Source: Strongylocentrotus purpuratus (Eukaryota; Echinodermata; Echinoidea; Camarodonta; Strongylocentrotidae). Taken from it: 64,000 nt of DNA. Shown here in pieces: positions 46,101-57,114 of the stretch (the stretch's first letter is position 1; every line of letters starts with the position of its first letter). The stretch is taken from positions 15,329,883-15,393,882 of the forward strand of contig NW_022145613.1 in NCBI RefSeq assembly GCF_000002235.5, written 5' to 3'. The notes under the pieces were generated by a model, which was given only the letters and a program-made list of their open reading frames with translations, was not told the DNA's origin and searched no databases. The position numbers and the translations under genes were made by a program.

Positions 46101-46654
46101 TATATGCGTTCTTTAATCAGATACAAATAAATAATAAGAACTGTTACTATGACCATTCTATAATATGCAATCTGTCAGCTTTTTTTGCAAGTATATATTT
46201 GATACCATAACAAAGTATGTATTTAAGTAAAGGCCTGCACAATGACATATGATCGTTGTCATCAACTTTACAAAAGTGGTGGACAAATTGTATAAAATGA
46301 GGGGATTTCCTTCATCATGTCCAAAAGTAGTTGGAAATAAAAGAATGGCAAAACTCACCATCTTAATTGTCCGTTCTTCTCCCTGCCAACCGTCTCCCTC
46401 CACGTCTTATCCTCAATCACAGAATTACACTCTCTGAAGTCAGCCCGTGTGTGTCTCCCGCTTACTCCTGCACCTCCTCCTCCTCCTCCTCCTCCTCCTC
46501 CTCCAGCCGCTCCTGCCCGTGGCTGATGATCGCCTGCCCGCTGCTGTGGTTGCTTGGGCTCGGGAGCGCACTTGTTGTGGTAGGCACTGGAGATTCGGGT
46601 AGAAGGGATGCGGTAACCGGCCGAGGTGGCACGGTCGTGCATAATATGAGACAT
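40161..46654 (-). CDS. CIMIP5: CIMIP5 (C2orf50)-like ciliary microtubule inner protein
   Basis: Three minus-strand exons: 46654-46359 (ATG; phase 2 end), 40939-40900 (40 bases) and 40352-40161 (TGA). Donors are GATG|GTGAGT and AAAAG|GTGAGA; acceptors are TTCTTTGACAG and TTTGTTTAG. They join to 175 residues. Motifs in order: DRATSAGYRIPSTRISS near the N terminus, a poly-Gly run, VIEDKTWRETVGREKNGQLR, then WDEGWGFLKDFDQKGN and SVFSESVPNTSNQRFG. As I recall vertebrate C2orf50/CIMIP5 (about 160 aa), it shows the same order: TSAGYRLP, a W-x-E coil, a W-x-F-L-K-D-x-D motif, and VPSSTNQ. These proteins line the lumen of axonemal doublet microtubules. An in-frame TAA precedes the ATG. Intron 1 (5.4 kb) houses a LINE in the opposite orientation. 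The poly-Gly (GGA/GGT) run seems lineage-specific. Protein identity is pattern-based; gene structure is firm. Confidence 0.85.
41909..42766 (+). CDS. LINE ORF1 protein (5' partial)
   Basis: An open frame of about 285 codons without an upstream ATG. It starts VCLQWKCPRCLK, the Cys-rich end expected of a PHD/zinc-finger segment. A coiled coil follows (ENKLDKAMEMFTTNIQLL ... VSIQTQLTAVKSDLDSLK). Next is an RRM-like/C-terminal region (EMEEREVRKLNAVVFNV; PRPLRVSTETVKERDSIIK; VVIRRDLTPIQREEEKNL; QWVRRRGRV), as in L1/CR1-type RNA-binding ORF1 proteins. It is the nucleic acid chaperone that packages the element RNA. It ends at TAG 42764-42766 and overlaps ORF2 in another frame. Confidence 0.8.
   Translation, partial: VCLQWKCPRCLKDPLAQAQLPTGIDRLASIENKLDKAMEMFTTNIQLLIGKIDQKADRSEVVSIQTQLTAVKSDLDSLKVDRQTNANKDVGLCVSEMEEREVRKLNAVVFNVQESDSIDDKIRKEEDTNLFQAILTQIDAPPTKIIDVRRLGKYSRETAAGKPRPLRVSTETVKERDSIIKSAPRLKQFVNTKRVVIRRDLTPIQREEEKNLYMELQEKKGESARQGDMNAQWVRRRGRVTNIGTYIEAAQAKRMETNVRRKTNKTPVEQVKDLESREDFPEINQ
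42604..45663 (+). CDS. LINE ORF2: APE endonuclease + reverse transcriptase
   Basis: An uninterrupted frame of about 1,019 codons. Endonuclease: YANVDSLLNKRDEF, GITEVKPK (catalytic Glu), LLIGDFNFPDIDW (Asp/Asn near residue 203) and GRSDHYTL. Reverse transcriptase: SPGPDKIHPRLL, KNYRPVSLTS, YLDFMKAFDTVPHHRLL (catalytic Asp near 653), GVPQGSVLGPCLF and MFADDTKLY (Asp pair at 741-742). The C terminus is typical of CR1/Jockey: EYGQAAWSPY, RKYFFSNRVVELWNGLP, SFKNRLDSHW. No ATG precedes the endonuclease domain, so translation probably depends on reinitiation or frameshifting after ORF1. It copies the element RNA at nicked chromosomal DNA. Appears catalytically complete. Confidence 0.93.
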   Translation: MGEKEGKGDQHRDIYRSSTSKENGNKCEKKDKQNTRRTSKRPGEPRRLPRNQPVGCKLNKLKCIYANVDSLLNKRDEFKSIITLYKPQIIGITEVKPKNLRYNVEVAEVKLDSFDIFHNLYENGRGICLYICKSLKAEAYTSFSVSSFKEAVFATVDFQEGGKLLVGLFYRSPNADNRVNDGLCALFQEVGQSTFQDVLLIGDFNFPDIDWGLESCTKGVEHPAHKFIESTKDAFLVQHQVQPTRHRSGQCSNVLDLVFTANEHAIADITTSASLGRSDHYTLIFDMKIRGQGAKTGETRYIYDKADYDAMYDKIMEIDWNNEFWEMSMEKSWSFFKTTLLDIFNCYTPKKTLNVSQRKKHWMNRETLEVVREKHRHFRKWQEMKSEKNREKYSSAEIEQQRRCYSRSSNQARWQCRKAVSSYEKYIASGVKKNARAFWSYVNSKITTRESVCNLTKPDGSKTETDQEKAEVLQDFFSSVFTQEDLQDIPLPLDVEFDTPLDDIQITSGDVFELLRRLKPNKSPGPDKIHPRLLKELADVLALPISLLFQKSLESKQLPQDWKSANVTPIFKKGNKSDSKNYRPVSLTSIICKMMENLVRKQLLDHLMTNDLISVHQHGFVVGRSCITNLLEVLDQWTQILDDGGTVDAIYLDFMKAFDTVPHHRLLLKLESYGVRGNVLAWLESFLSGRQQRVVVRGKQSKWGKVLSGVPQGSVLGPCLFLLFVNDLPKVVNSNISMFADDTKLYVRADTADLRKQLQEDLSRMEEWAEKWQLCFHPDKCTVLRLGKLPAEASTDYCMKKGTDSVTLSVTKVEKDLGVLVDSQLSFKDHISQTVLKANRVLGVIRRTFMYLNTDTMPFLFKGLVRPILEYGQAAWSPYRLGEQRMLESVQRRATKIIPGLRNLTYQERLTKLKLPTLVHRRKRGDMIDVYKYVNGLYTVQEMPFKMSTEDRTRGHSRKLEKKYSRLDIRKYFFSNRVVELWNGLPENVVAAGSVNSFKNRLDSHWSKSVPVSLLYEPV

Positions 46655-47074
46655 GATGATAAGTTAATAAATCAATCGATGATAATATGTTCTCCAAATT
46701 GTCAAAAAAGTTGTTTGATCAGTCAAACTATATGGCAATCACTGAAAGACATGCCCTCCGAAAACTCTGAGATGGATCAGACAAGTTTGGCAGAGTCAAA
46801 TCAAGATTTGTTCTTGATGTTTAGAGCGAAGTCAAAGATTGAGATATACTTCGACGGTCTCGATATATCATTCGATCATAACTCGACATCGTACACGGTA
46901 ACATGTAGTAGATAAATGAACCGAGCCACATCAAAAGAACATCTCCTAGCTATTCCTAATCACTGTTGAATGTTAAATGAGAGTGTTCCCGTTCCTTCCA
47001 TAATCTTGGCCACTATCCTGGTCAATAGATAGCTTTCAATTTTAATCAAACGCGATCGCGAAATGAAAATAAAT

Positions 47075-47675
47075 ATGGCGTCAGAATTACTATCACGAAT
47101 ATATGCCGACGACGAGACATATACCGGATGGCCTATACGGGAGAGTGCCTTATCGCGGTATGACAGTGCTGTTATGTGGTAAATATTTGGATCACAATAA
47201 AAGAATTGAAGAGCTTGGATGCATTGATGCATTGATTCTATTGACTGCATACAGAGTGCGAAACCCGATCGAGACCTTTGGTTTCGGCGAGGTTTTTGTT
47301 CGGCACCGGCGCGGCGTGTCGCACTACGGACTCGTCGCTTGGCAACGGTAAACAGAAGACGATTGGGGATTTTCTTTTTCTTCTTAGCTGGTGTGCGTGC
47401 AAGCTATATAGCAAAGTACTGCAAAGGCTTTCTCAATGACATTGGGTGTCTGAGAGGGTATTATCAGCTGTATACGGTCGATGATAAGATGAAGGGGTCT
47501 AAAGGGGGACATTCCCAGCGCCACATCATGATAAGGCCGACACATTAACAGGTTTGGTGTTATGCTACTGTTTCTGTCTCTCGAGTATGTGGAACAAATG
47601 GAAATGAACAGTAGATCAATATGGACAAAGTTACGCAAAGGGAATTATGTGGGATCAGATATTTATCGGTTGAAA
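47075..47675 (+). CDS. Candidate two-exon membrane protein gene start (3' incomplete)
   Basis: Exon 47075-47178 opens with ATG in a good context (AAATATGG) and encodes MASELLSRIYADDETYTGW and RESALSRYDSAVM. It ends in phase 2 at TG|GTAAAT. Exon 47552-47675, after ACATTAACAG, continues in frame with WFGVMLLFLSLEYVEQ and RSIWTKLRKGNYVGSDIYR to a possible donor AAA|GTAACC. A hydrophobic segment spans the junction. I do not recognise the protein and found no third exon. It begins 420 bases from, and diverges from, the CIMIP5-like start. Splice phase and composition support it; chance cannot be excluded. Confidence 0.35.
47334..47346. promoter_or_regulatory. X-box-like RFX site
   Basis: GTCGCTTGGCAAC resembles the RFX X-box (GTNRCC, 0-3 bases, RGYAAC) with one mismatch in the left half. 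It lies about 680 bases upstream of the CIMIP5-like ATG in a CpG-richer patch (47270-47350). RFX factors drive ciliary genes, so the placement makes sense; a site of this length can occur by chance. Confidence 0.35.
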
Positions 47676-47794
47676 GTAACCAGTAAATTATGTTTCTTGT
47701 CTTAATCTATGACCATTAATAAGTCAATAATTTGTTCATGTAATTATAAGATATAAGTTTGTTCTTTTGCTATTTGTTAGTATAGATAGCAACA

Positions 47795-47850
47795 TAATTA
47801 TAATGCGCTATATAAGCCTTGCATTATTATTTTTATTTCCATTATTATTG
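47795..47850 (+). repeat. SINE/LINE tail-like fragment
   Basis: ATGCGCTATATAAGCCTTGCATTATTATTTTTATT is the type of short GCGCTATATAA + (TTA)n end seen on many invertebrate retroposons. Fragment only; the rest of 47676-48532 is AT-rich with nothing identifiable. Confidence 0.3.
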
Positions 47851-48532
47851 GACGTGATACATGTAATAACAAATACAGTCTATATCATGGGTAGCACTAA
47901 TCTGTTAGGAAACGAACCCATCAAAATGTACAACGAAAGATAATGTTCCTTTAAAGAAAATGGCACATTGTAGGACATTATAAGACAAGTTTTACGCCAC
48001 TTTTCTATGAATATCATTTGGACGTACACATGCCTACACAAGTACCATAATTACCCCAGCATCCCCCCTTTAAGACACTTGATTATATATTTCTTTTGAT
48101 TTTATGCTTTCTATAATTATACTCTCTTAGAACACCATCTACTTTTAACCCAATATCTAGTTTATGTTGAAGTGCTGAAACGAAGGTCGGCCAAATAGAA
48201 AGAAACGGGATATATACAGGTACACTGATGCCCATAAAGTTTGAATATATTTCTCTTACCTCTTTCCGTCAAGTTATAGTAAGGAATTACGATTTATTCT
48301 TGACAGATATGTTTTATATAAAAACTCAGATTTTTATTGATCAATCTAAAGAATAACAGAAATTGGTCAATACAGTTCTGAGAGAAATGATTTTATTTAT
48401 AAATAATAAATTATGTATTGTCACAATAATGTCATGAAAAAATCCAACTTTATAGGCAACAGAGTAGAAAGTATTGGCTTGACGTTAGCAAATGGTTTCA
48501 TGAGCAGTAATTATTTGGGTTTGTGCACTATT

Positions 48533-51500
48533 TCATCTAATTGTCTCCCAAGTCCCTGCATATTCCTTCAGAAAGTGATTAAAAACAGCTAAAGGTCCCC
48601 ACTGGGCTTCATTATCCTGTTCGAAGCCGTACAATAAAAACAAAAACTAAACCTTGTCTGCAAGTAACATGGATCGTTTGAAAGGAAAAACGCTTCGCTA
48701 AGGCGTAAATTTATATAATGCATCATGTCGCAGCACTTTCGTGACTGTCATAAAAAAAAATAATCGAGAATGTCTATACTTGACACTTTTAAAAAATCAA
48801 TCATTGGGATTGCGATATATTTAAAAACTATCAACGAATTTCACATGAGTGATGTTTAATAAATGATTTATGGTTGGTTTATCCCGTCTCGAAATCATAA
48901 TTTTCATTTTGTAAATTAGAAATCTGTTTTTCTCTTGAAAATGGGGATTCACCTACACTTTCGTTTAATGTCATTCTTGTTTATTTCCATTAATGCAACT
49001 ACCTCACGATATACATGTACATCGAATAATAACACCCTCTTCTAAAAAGAAGGGAAAACTCCTACTTTTATATTGATTGTAACTAAAAATGATGTTTTGG
49101 TACATATTGATATTGTAGCTGTAGTAATAGCTGTAGTAGGAGTAGTAGAATAAGACAAAGAAGGAGTAGTAGTATACGAAGTAGTAGTAGTATTCGTCGT
49201 AGTATTCGTCGTAGTAGAAGTCGTCTTATAGTATCAGTAGTATTTGTCGAAGTAGTAGCAGACTTACATTTATTGGATGGCATTGAATGAGCATATTCTC
49301 ATTAATGTCTGTATGTTTGTAAGGTAAGGACTAGGCCAACGCTATAAATTAGTTGTATTACAGTTTAATACATCATTTCGCGCTCAAAGAATAGAGACAA
49401 TAATTAATTCCAGGCAGGCTTGTTGACAGGCAATGCCACGATCAAGAATCTATTCTTTCATTTCAAGTGAAATCGCAAGAACTACTTATCGATTTGTAAT
49501 TGTTAATTACACGGCTGAATAACGTTAACTGAGATCGAGTTAAAAATCAATGTAGCAGGTCGAAAGTATCTGAATTGTCAACCACGCAATGGTCATATAT
49601 GCATAATTTATTTGTACTTCACTTTCAATTCAACAACAATGTATTTAACAATTTCACAACCCCCCCCCAAAAAAAAAAATAAAATAAAATAAATAAATAA
49701 ATAAAAAATAAATAAATAAAAAAAATAAATAAATAAAAATAAATAAAGATTCAAGTTCTTTCCCAATCACATCTTAACATTAAACAGACATCTATATTAT
49801 TTCAAAATAATTGAGAAAAAAAAATCATGTAAAATCACGTGATTTTTACCTTTTTGGGGGGTTGGGCCCCCCCCCCCTGGCGCTCAAGGGGGGGGGGGTG
49901 CAAATTGAAATTTTTTTGAGGATCAAAAAAAAAAAAAATGTGCTCACTACCCCCCCCCCCCCCCACTGAGCGACTTTTCGGCCCGGCGCGATTTTCAAAT
50001 TTTCGGGAGCAAAAAAAAAAAAAAAGTTGGGCCCCCTCCCCTAAGAAATCCTGGATCCGCCCTGGGTCTAATGCCTCCTGGTCAAACTAGTGCAGATAGG
50101 CTTTAATATATTATAAGAACAAATATTATAGCCCTTCTCTTGGGATGAGGAAAAAACATAATCTCGGAACAGATACACTTTCTAGTGTCAGATTTCGATA
50201 CAATATTGCACCTCCTTTTCAGACTTTCCCCGGATTTTTTTCAAAATCAATAAATTTCATTCACTTAAAAATTCCAATCGATTTCCCGAGTGCTACCACC
50301 TGTTTGGAAGCTTCGCGTAGGGGGCGGAGACTTCCGATTTCCACAGCTATTTTCTGAACTATTAATAATTGATATCAATAGCTTATGAATATTTTAGCTC
50401 GCCGACAGCAGCAGGTCGTCTGCACAAGCCACTTAGCGTAATTAATTTTCTATCGAGCCACTCCGCGAAGGCGAGAACGGATGTTTACAGAAAGGTGGCA
50501 TTTTTACGCATTTTATCTCTTGTGAACTTTACCAAAATAACAGTATTACATTTTGCTGTAAACAAAATGAAGGATAATAGTTACCTATATAACATGGGCT
50601 CATTCCCGGTTTCGGATATTGCGTTGTTTATCCCAATCAAAATCAGTTTACTACAAACTGAACAAAAAACCCCAAATATGCATGAATTATAACTGCCCCA
50701 TAGCTACAAGGTGGTTAAATATTTACCCAACATTTTTACAGTGTTGTCGATGTTATTTCTTAATCTCCAATTGGGGGAAAAGGAGAGGGCCAATTTATTG
50801 ATGGCTATTCTAGTGACATTTATTCCAAAATGAATACAATACCTACCCCGTTTCCATGCTTTGCATGCCTTGGTCTCTATTCCTCATAGCTTCCATTGAT
50901 TCCTCAATCTTATTTCAAATTTGAAAAAAAGAAGAAGAACCACACGTCTTCTTTAGGCCGCACATTAATTAACATCAGATAAGCTATATCTTTAAACCTG
51001 TCTATAAACAGATAGACAGTCCTTGTAGAAGACAGAAAACGGCTTGGTCGGCTGTACGTCCTTTCATATACAATCAAATGCACGTATTCTCAGATAATCC
51101 GAAAGTGCCTTTCAATGATCATCTTGGGTTTTGCCAACAATGAATTTTTCTTGGAGATGCAAACTTAATTTTTAACAAAAGAACTTCAATTTTATTATGC
51201 ACGGGTCATACCAACAAAATTATGGTAAATACGGAGCGGCTAATGTTGGTTGTGCCAAACTGTACTTGGTTTTATAGAAATCCATGAATCCTAAAAATTC
51301 CTTCTCTAATGCCAAGTTGATATTGTCAATTTTTCACTCGTCTCTCAAAATTGTTGATGAATCTAGTCACCGAACAAAACTGATGTCTTGAATTTGACAG
51401 GGTGTTCAAGATTTGAAGAGCACATCAAACACCTCTCCAGGCTGCGATCCAAATACGTGTGTTAAACACCAAACACCGGGAAAACAACTTCAGTTTGTCC

Positions 51501-54431
51501 TCTATACGGGTGCTCTCCAAATTCAAAACGACTCTGATCAAGGTTGTCAAATTGTCTCCCTGGTCAAACGCCAAACTAAAACCAAGATATATCAAGAAGA
51601 CTGGGGAATGTTTGACAACCCCGGGGGTATATACATCTACGAGTGTCCGCCATTGTTATCTCTTGTCTACAAACAAATTCTCCATGTCAATCGAGGTAAC
51701 TTAGCTCCCGCTTAAAAGTCATTTGGCAAACATAGGAGTTTGATTCGACTGGTGAAGTATCCCCGGCATGACTTGCTTTGAAAATGTGTATGTGTGTGTG
51801 TGTGTGGGGGGGGGGGGGGCGGGGTGTCTGAATTTTAGATCCGTCATATTGCGTCACAGTTGTGATGTAAACATAATTTGTCAGATTAAGATGTTGCATC
51901 ATTACTATTTGAAGAAGAAATCGAATTCCCATTCACCTTTAACCAGTCCTTAAATTTCATAAACGTGAGAAAGGTGAAATAAAATGAATGGATGTGTATA
52001 TACAAAGGGTCAAATGACCTTATATCTTCAGAAGCAAAGCCTTAGGTAAACATTTCTAGCTTTCAAATTTTGATGAAATTAATACTTCACTTGTAAAGGA
52101 ATATTGACCATTCGCATTCATAGTTTATGCTCTACGATTTTCGGGGGGGGGGGGGGAGGGGGCAGGGTTGTCGAATGAGGGGTGGGGTGATAGGCTATTC
52201 AAACCCCATTGTTTTTGAAAATATAATTATTGTTTTGTATGTTTAGTCTTTTAGAACACCTCTCGGAAAAATTTAAATGAATGACCATAATATACAACTT
52301 TTTTTTCAGAAATTGGGAAAATAGGACTCTTTTTTTTATTGTTCAATCTCTGACACATGGAAAATTCGGTTAAAATTCGGTGCAAATATATTAAACCATC
52401 CGAATATTTGGGAAAGTATACTAAAACCCTTCACCCACTCCCCCGGGAGGTAATGGGATGGGGTGCGGTTGCAGATCTACAGAGCAATTAACTGCTGCAC
52501 TAAGCTTACACTATTTGTTAAGGCTTTTCCTACTGAAGCAAACGGTATCTTAAGCCTTTAGTTAAATTTGAAAATCATTACCCATCAATATCAGGTTTCA
52601 GTCGCACCTGAAGTCGGTGATGTTATCAAAACGGCTTAACGACGTTAAAAGCCTCACCTCTGTCTGAATTTGCATCTAACTGTCTCCTTTTAATTAGATA
52701 ATTAATTGGAATTCCGATGGCAACACGACCAAACACTGTGTCGGCTGACAGTGATGTGCGATAAAGGGGATAACTGGTGTTAATGTACGAAAGAGCAATG
52801 GATCAGGGGTATAGAGCACTGGTCTTGGCGAAACCAAGTCGATGTGCTAGTGCCCTTTTGGTAAGACATTAATCCTCATTACCAGGTCCCTCGGAGAGGA
52901 ATGTCGGGTCCCTTGTTGCTTACTAACAAGCGATCACATGCTTTCTTAGAAATCAGGTAAAACAATCATCATCAAAACAAGTGTGCACACCTCCCCCCAC
53001 TCCGAGAACGGACGGACCCCATGCGCGTTACCAAAATGACCGGTAAAGGGGTACTTTTCGTTCGACAAAATCCGACCCGAGAATAATTGTAAAAAAAGGG
53101 GGTGTATTAACTTTTCACCCGGAGATTTCTTTAAAAAGGGGGTGTTTTTTCTTTTTTTCTCTCATCTCTTTGGACTCCTGAGAAATTATTCCGAATTTAG
53201 GGGGGTACATTGAGCATTTTTCCGGATTTAGGGGGGGGGGGGGGGGGGTCTCCAAGGCAGGAAAAGCCCGCGAAAACCCCGCGAAAGGGGGGTTCGGAAA
53301 TGTTGGCAGTCCTCAGATAGGGGGTGCTTTCAAAAAGAGGGAACAAGCATAAGCGTACCCTAAATAACACTGAGTGGGGGGGGGGGGGGCACACCTCTAC
53401 AAGTAGGAAGTAATCTGGTCCTATTCACCCAGAGTAGCTGAATCGGTATTAATACATTATGGCCCTTCATTAATACTTTTTTTAAATGCGACCCGAGCTA
53501 CCATATAACGCCAAAGCATTAATAGTGAATGTCTTCCTACAGGGTATACTCACCTAATTCACCTAGATGGGGAGTAGTGAAAGTAGACTTCATGTCTTGT
53601 CATATGAATTATTAGTGTTTGTGGCAGGGATTCGAGACCTGTGCAATGTGGTTGAAATAGTGAGGTGAATTGCACTTGCAAATAACATCAAAACAGTTAT
53701 CTTATCATGAAAAAAGTATGAATCTACTAAAATTGATCACAAGAAACTTCTTTTGGATTACAAACCTCGGACAATAAATCCTCTGGCAACGTACTGTTAG
53801 GACAAAATACCGGACAACGATCCCTCATGACAACCATCCCTATAGGACAATGACCTCCATACAGGTAACAATAATATGCGGACCACTACCCTGGACAACT
53901 ACCCCGGACAATTACCCCACACACTACCTCTAACTTGAGTATTTCTGTATAGCTATCTCAGGTAAACAGTTGATTAATGGAAAGGAGATAGTTAATCCGG
54001 GGCGAGTAGCTTGAGGTAATTGTTCTTGAGGACTGCATTTCTATGAATAATTGTCCAGGCTGGGGAAGTTGTCCGGGGGTAATGTCAGGAGTGTATAATT
54101 GTCTAGGGGAAATTATTTAAGGAGCACTGGTCCGATGCTGCGCCAGGGAGAGCTGATTTGTGCAGTTAGTTGTCGGTGGAGAGTGGGAGAGGGAGGGGGG
54201 GGGGGGGTAGTTGATTGTCCGGGAGAAACACCCCCTTTGCTTTTCTGAATTTTCTGCATCTGTTTTGTTTTCGCGATTTGGTCATCATGCCTATATTGTA
54301 CGATATCACATATCGATTATTTCCAGATATGCCGATTAATGGACTGACTAACTGTCACGCTCTGCTCAGAGTCCGGAAAGTAGCACCAGTATATAGGCAT
54401 AAACAGCACGATTATCCAATATTATTCTTTC

Positions 54432-54480
<49 letters not shown>

Positions 54481-54855
54481 CGAGAAAGAAAGAAAGAGGG
54501 AGATAGGGTGGGGGATTGGGGGGGGGGGGGGAGAGAGGGAGAGAAAGGGGGAGGGGGGGGGGTGCAGATCAACAGACTTACATGTAGTAGTAGTATGACA
54601 GAGAGGACTGGAATCTGAAGACAGTGCTTAAAGGGAGCACACAACATGCACCAACGAATGTGATGATGATGATGATTACGACGACGAAGAGCATGACGAT
54701 GACGACGATGAGTACTATAAAGCTTCTTAAAAGTTCCAATTACTATTATTTTGGACATCATGTACCTAAAAATGGGCGGGGTATTGAATTTGTCCTAGCG
54801 AAATGTCATATTTGACATGTTTGAGGATTAGTCTATTACTAGGTGTTGTGATGCA

Positions 54856-54904
<49 letters not shown>

Positions 54905-57083
54905 CCCTTAATATACAAGTAATCCAGGGCAAACTGTTGATGGTAATGAAAATAATCTGCCCACATACCGGTGTTGCCATCTTATATATTTTAACAATGT
55001 TAAATCTGGGATGCACGGCCCTACGTGTTATCAGTGTCTGTGATATGGTGTTATATTGAAGCCCTAAACAAAAATTGCGCTTCAAAATTATCAAGAAGTG
55101 CCTCAAAAAAGTAAAAACCTTTGAGTGACCGGATTTTACCATACTCGTTTTCCCCCAATAGACTGCAGTGTTATGAAAACAGTTTGGCAAACGCAAAATT
55201 TGATTTCGATTTTCAATCATAAATATATTGATAATCACGCAGATGACTTGTAAAAGTCGGGGTGTCTGACTTACCTAAAGGTTTATAATTATCATTGCAG
55301 CATGAGCTAAATCTAGGATTTTTTTAAAGGATGTAAGACAATTAGTTACCGGATCCCTTCAAAGGCAAATTGGAAAAAAAGTATATACTTACGTTTTGCC
55401 CAATGTTGGATTGACAGCCTCCAGAAAGTCTGAATCCGAACTTGTCACCTTCTTGGAATACATCTTTCTTTCAGATCAAGTCTTTAAATGAATAAATATG
55501 TCAATACATACTTGCTAGCGTCTTTTACACGATAGAGCGTCATAGCACTTCTCTGTCTACAATATTGCAACCGATCCGCAATATTCGGTTAATAAGTCTT
55601 ATAGAAAGCACGAAGTGAGAGGTTGCCACGACGACGACAGTAAAGCATCGTTAATAATTCTTGCCAGAAGTTGCAAAGCACAGGGTTGTTTCAAATGAGT
55701 GTCTTTTTTGACAAGTTTGCAGTCATGATGTCGCATGTTATCTTATTGTTAATTCATGATGAACATAAATCGAAATACACCTCTCTATTTAGCCACTGTT
55801 CGGATGCTGCATTGTCAGTTTCCGAGACAAAATGTTTGTTATCACTTTATATTCATGATATTTGGTGCTTATTCCATCTTCTAGTCTCATCATGTCAAAC
55901 ATTCAATGGATTCACCTGCTTTGAGCCACTTTGACGGAAACTTCATGAATTAATGACTCTATCATGAGTAGCTTCGAATTCGAGCTGCTGAATGCAATGT
56001 TTCGATCACTTCACATCATGGTCTGATAGTGTAGCTGCTGACTGGTCTGTAACTCGAGAAAAAAAACCTTCCCACACCACCTTGGTATTCGCAAATGTTT
56101 AACTAGTATGTGATTCATTTACTAGCGCTTCCAATAATGAACACAGCAATACTAACGTTCAACATTCTTTCCAGTTCTATAGCAGACGACACGAACTGTT
56201 TTGAGTTGGTTCTGTTGTGAGGCGCATCCCCTCTCAAAGTACGACGGCGACGGCAGTCAGTGAATTTTATTGTCATGTTAAAACCTTTAGTTGTTCCTGA
56301 TCCCTTGAATAAGGTCACATGGTATTATAGAGATGAGCATTGATAACCATGGCTATGCCACCATGCACGCTTATATCACGCTTGACTGAAACGAAATATC
56401 ATTTGCTTTTGTCCTCGGGGGAAGCATACTTGCGTGGTGATGAAAATGAATATCATGAAGCATGTCATGACTATACTTATAAGCGAGCTAGCTAGGCTCG
56501 GTCGCAAGGTTCAGAGAAGGGGTAAAGAAATCCTTACGAGAGAAATTGGCGGCAATCAATTCAAGCAAGTTCTGTGCATCATGATATGGCTCGCATCAGG
56601 AAATGACTCTCAAGCTTCTGCTTCTTTTCTATATGATAATATAGTTCGCACTATATTTGGGCTTCGTATACTAGTGCTCCATGGGGCTAGATCTAGTAGT
56701 TGACAGAAAGAAAACTTGTTATTGTGCTCGCGCCAGAAGACCGACATCTGTATTGATCGATCGATTGACTAATTTGTGAAAGGGTTGGAAAAAACATGCT
56801 TTTGTTTGTCGAGGAATCGTCCTGATTGAAATGTCATTGTCAGAGATGGGCATCAAAAGAAGGAATCTAGTTTCCTTTGTTGGGGTGCGGTGTGTAAGGT
56901 CCAAGAGGTGTGGAAGACAAGAGAGAACTTCGGAGAAGTGCCGAGTAGCCAAGTGGGATAGAGGGCTCTTTTGTTGACGAGGACCCTGTTTGTGAGGTAG
57001 ACGATCGAGAGGGGGTAGATGAGAGAGGAAGTGAAAGAGGGGTGAGGGAGAAAAAAAAGGGGATGGGGGAGGAGAGAGAGATT

Positions 57084-57114
<31 letters not shown>

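Noticed and set aside
46367..46915. 182-codon plus-strand frame with a poly-Ser run
   Set aside because: It is the antisense shadow of the first exon of the minus-strand CIMIP5-like gene, whose splice sites and motifs are much better.
55393..55467. PDZ-like reading GDKFGFRLSGG on the minus strand
   Set aside because: A different frame of the same exon joins in phase to the upstream exons at 58052-58085; no second half of a PDZ domain was found, so the GFRLSGG match is probably coincidence.
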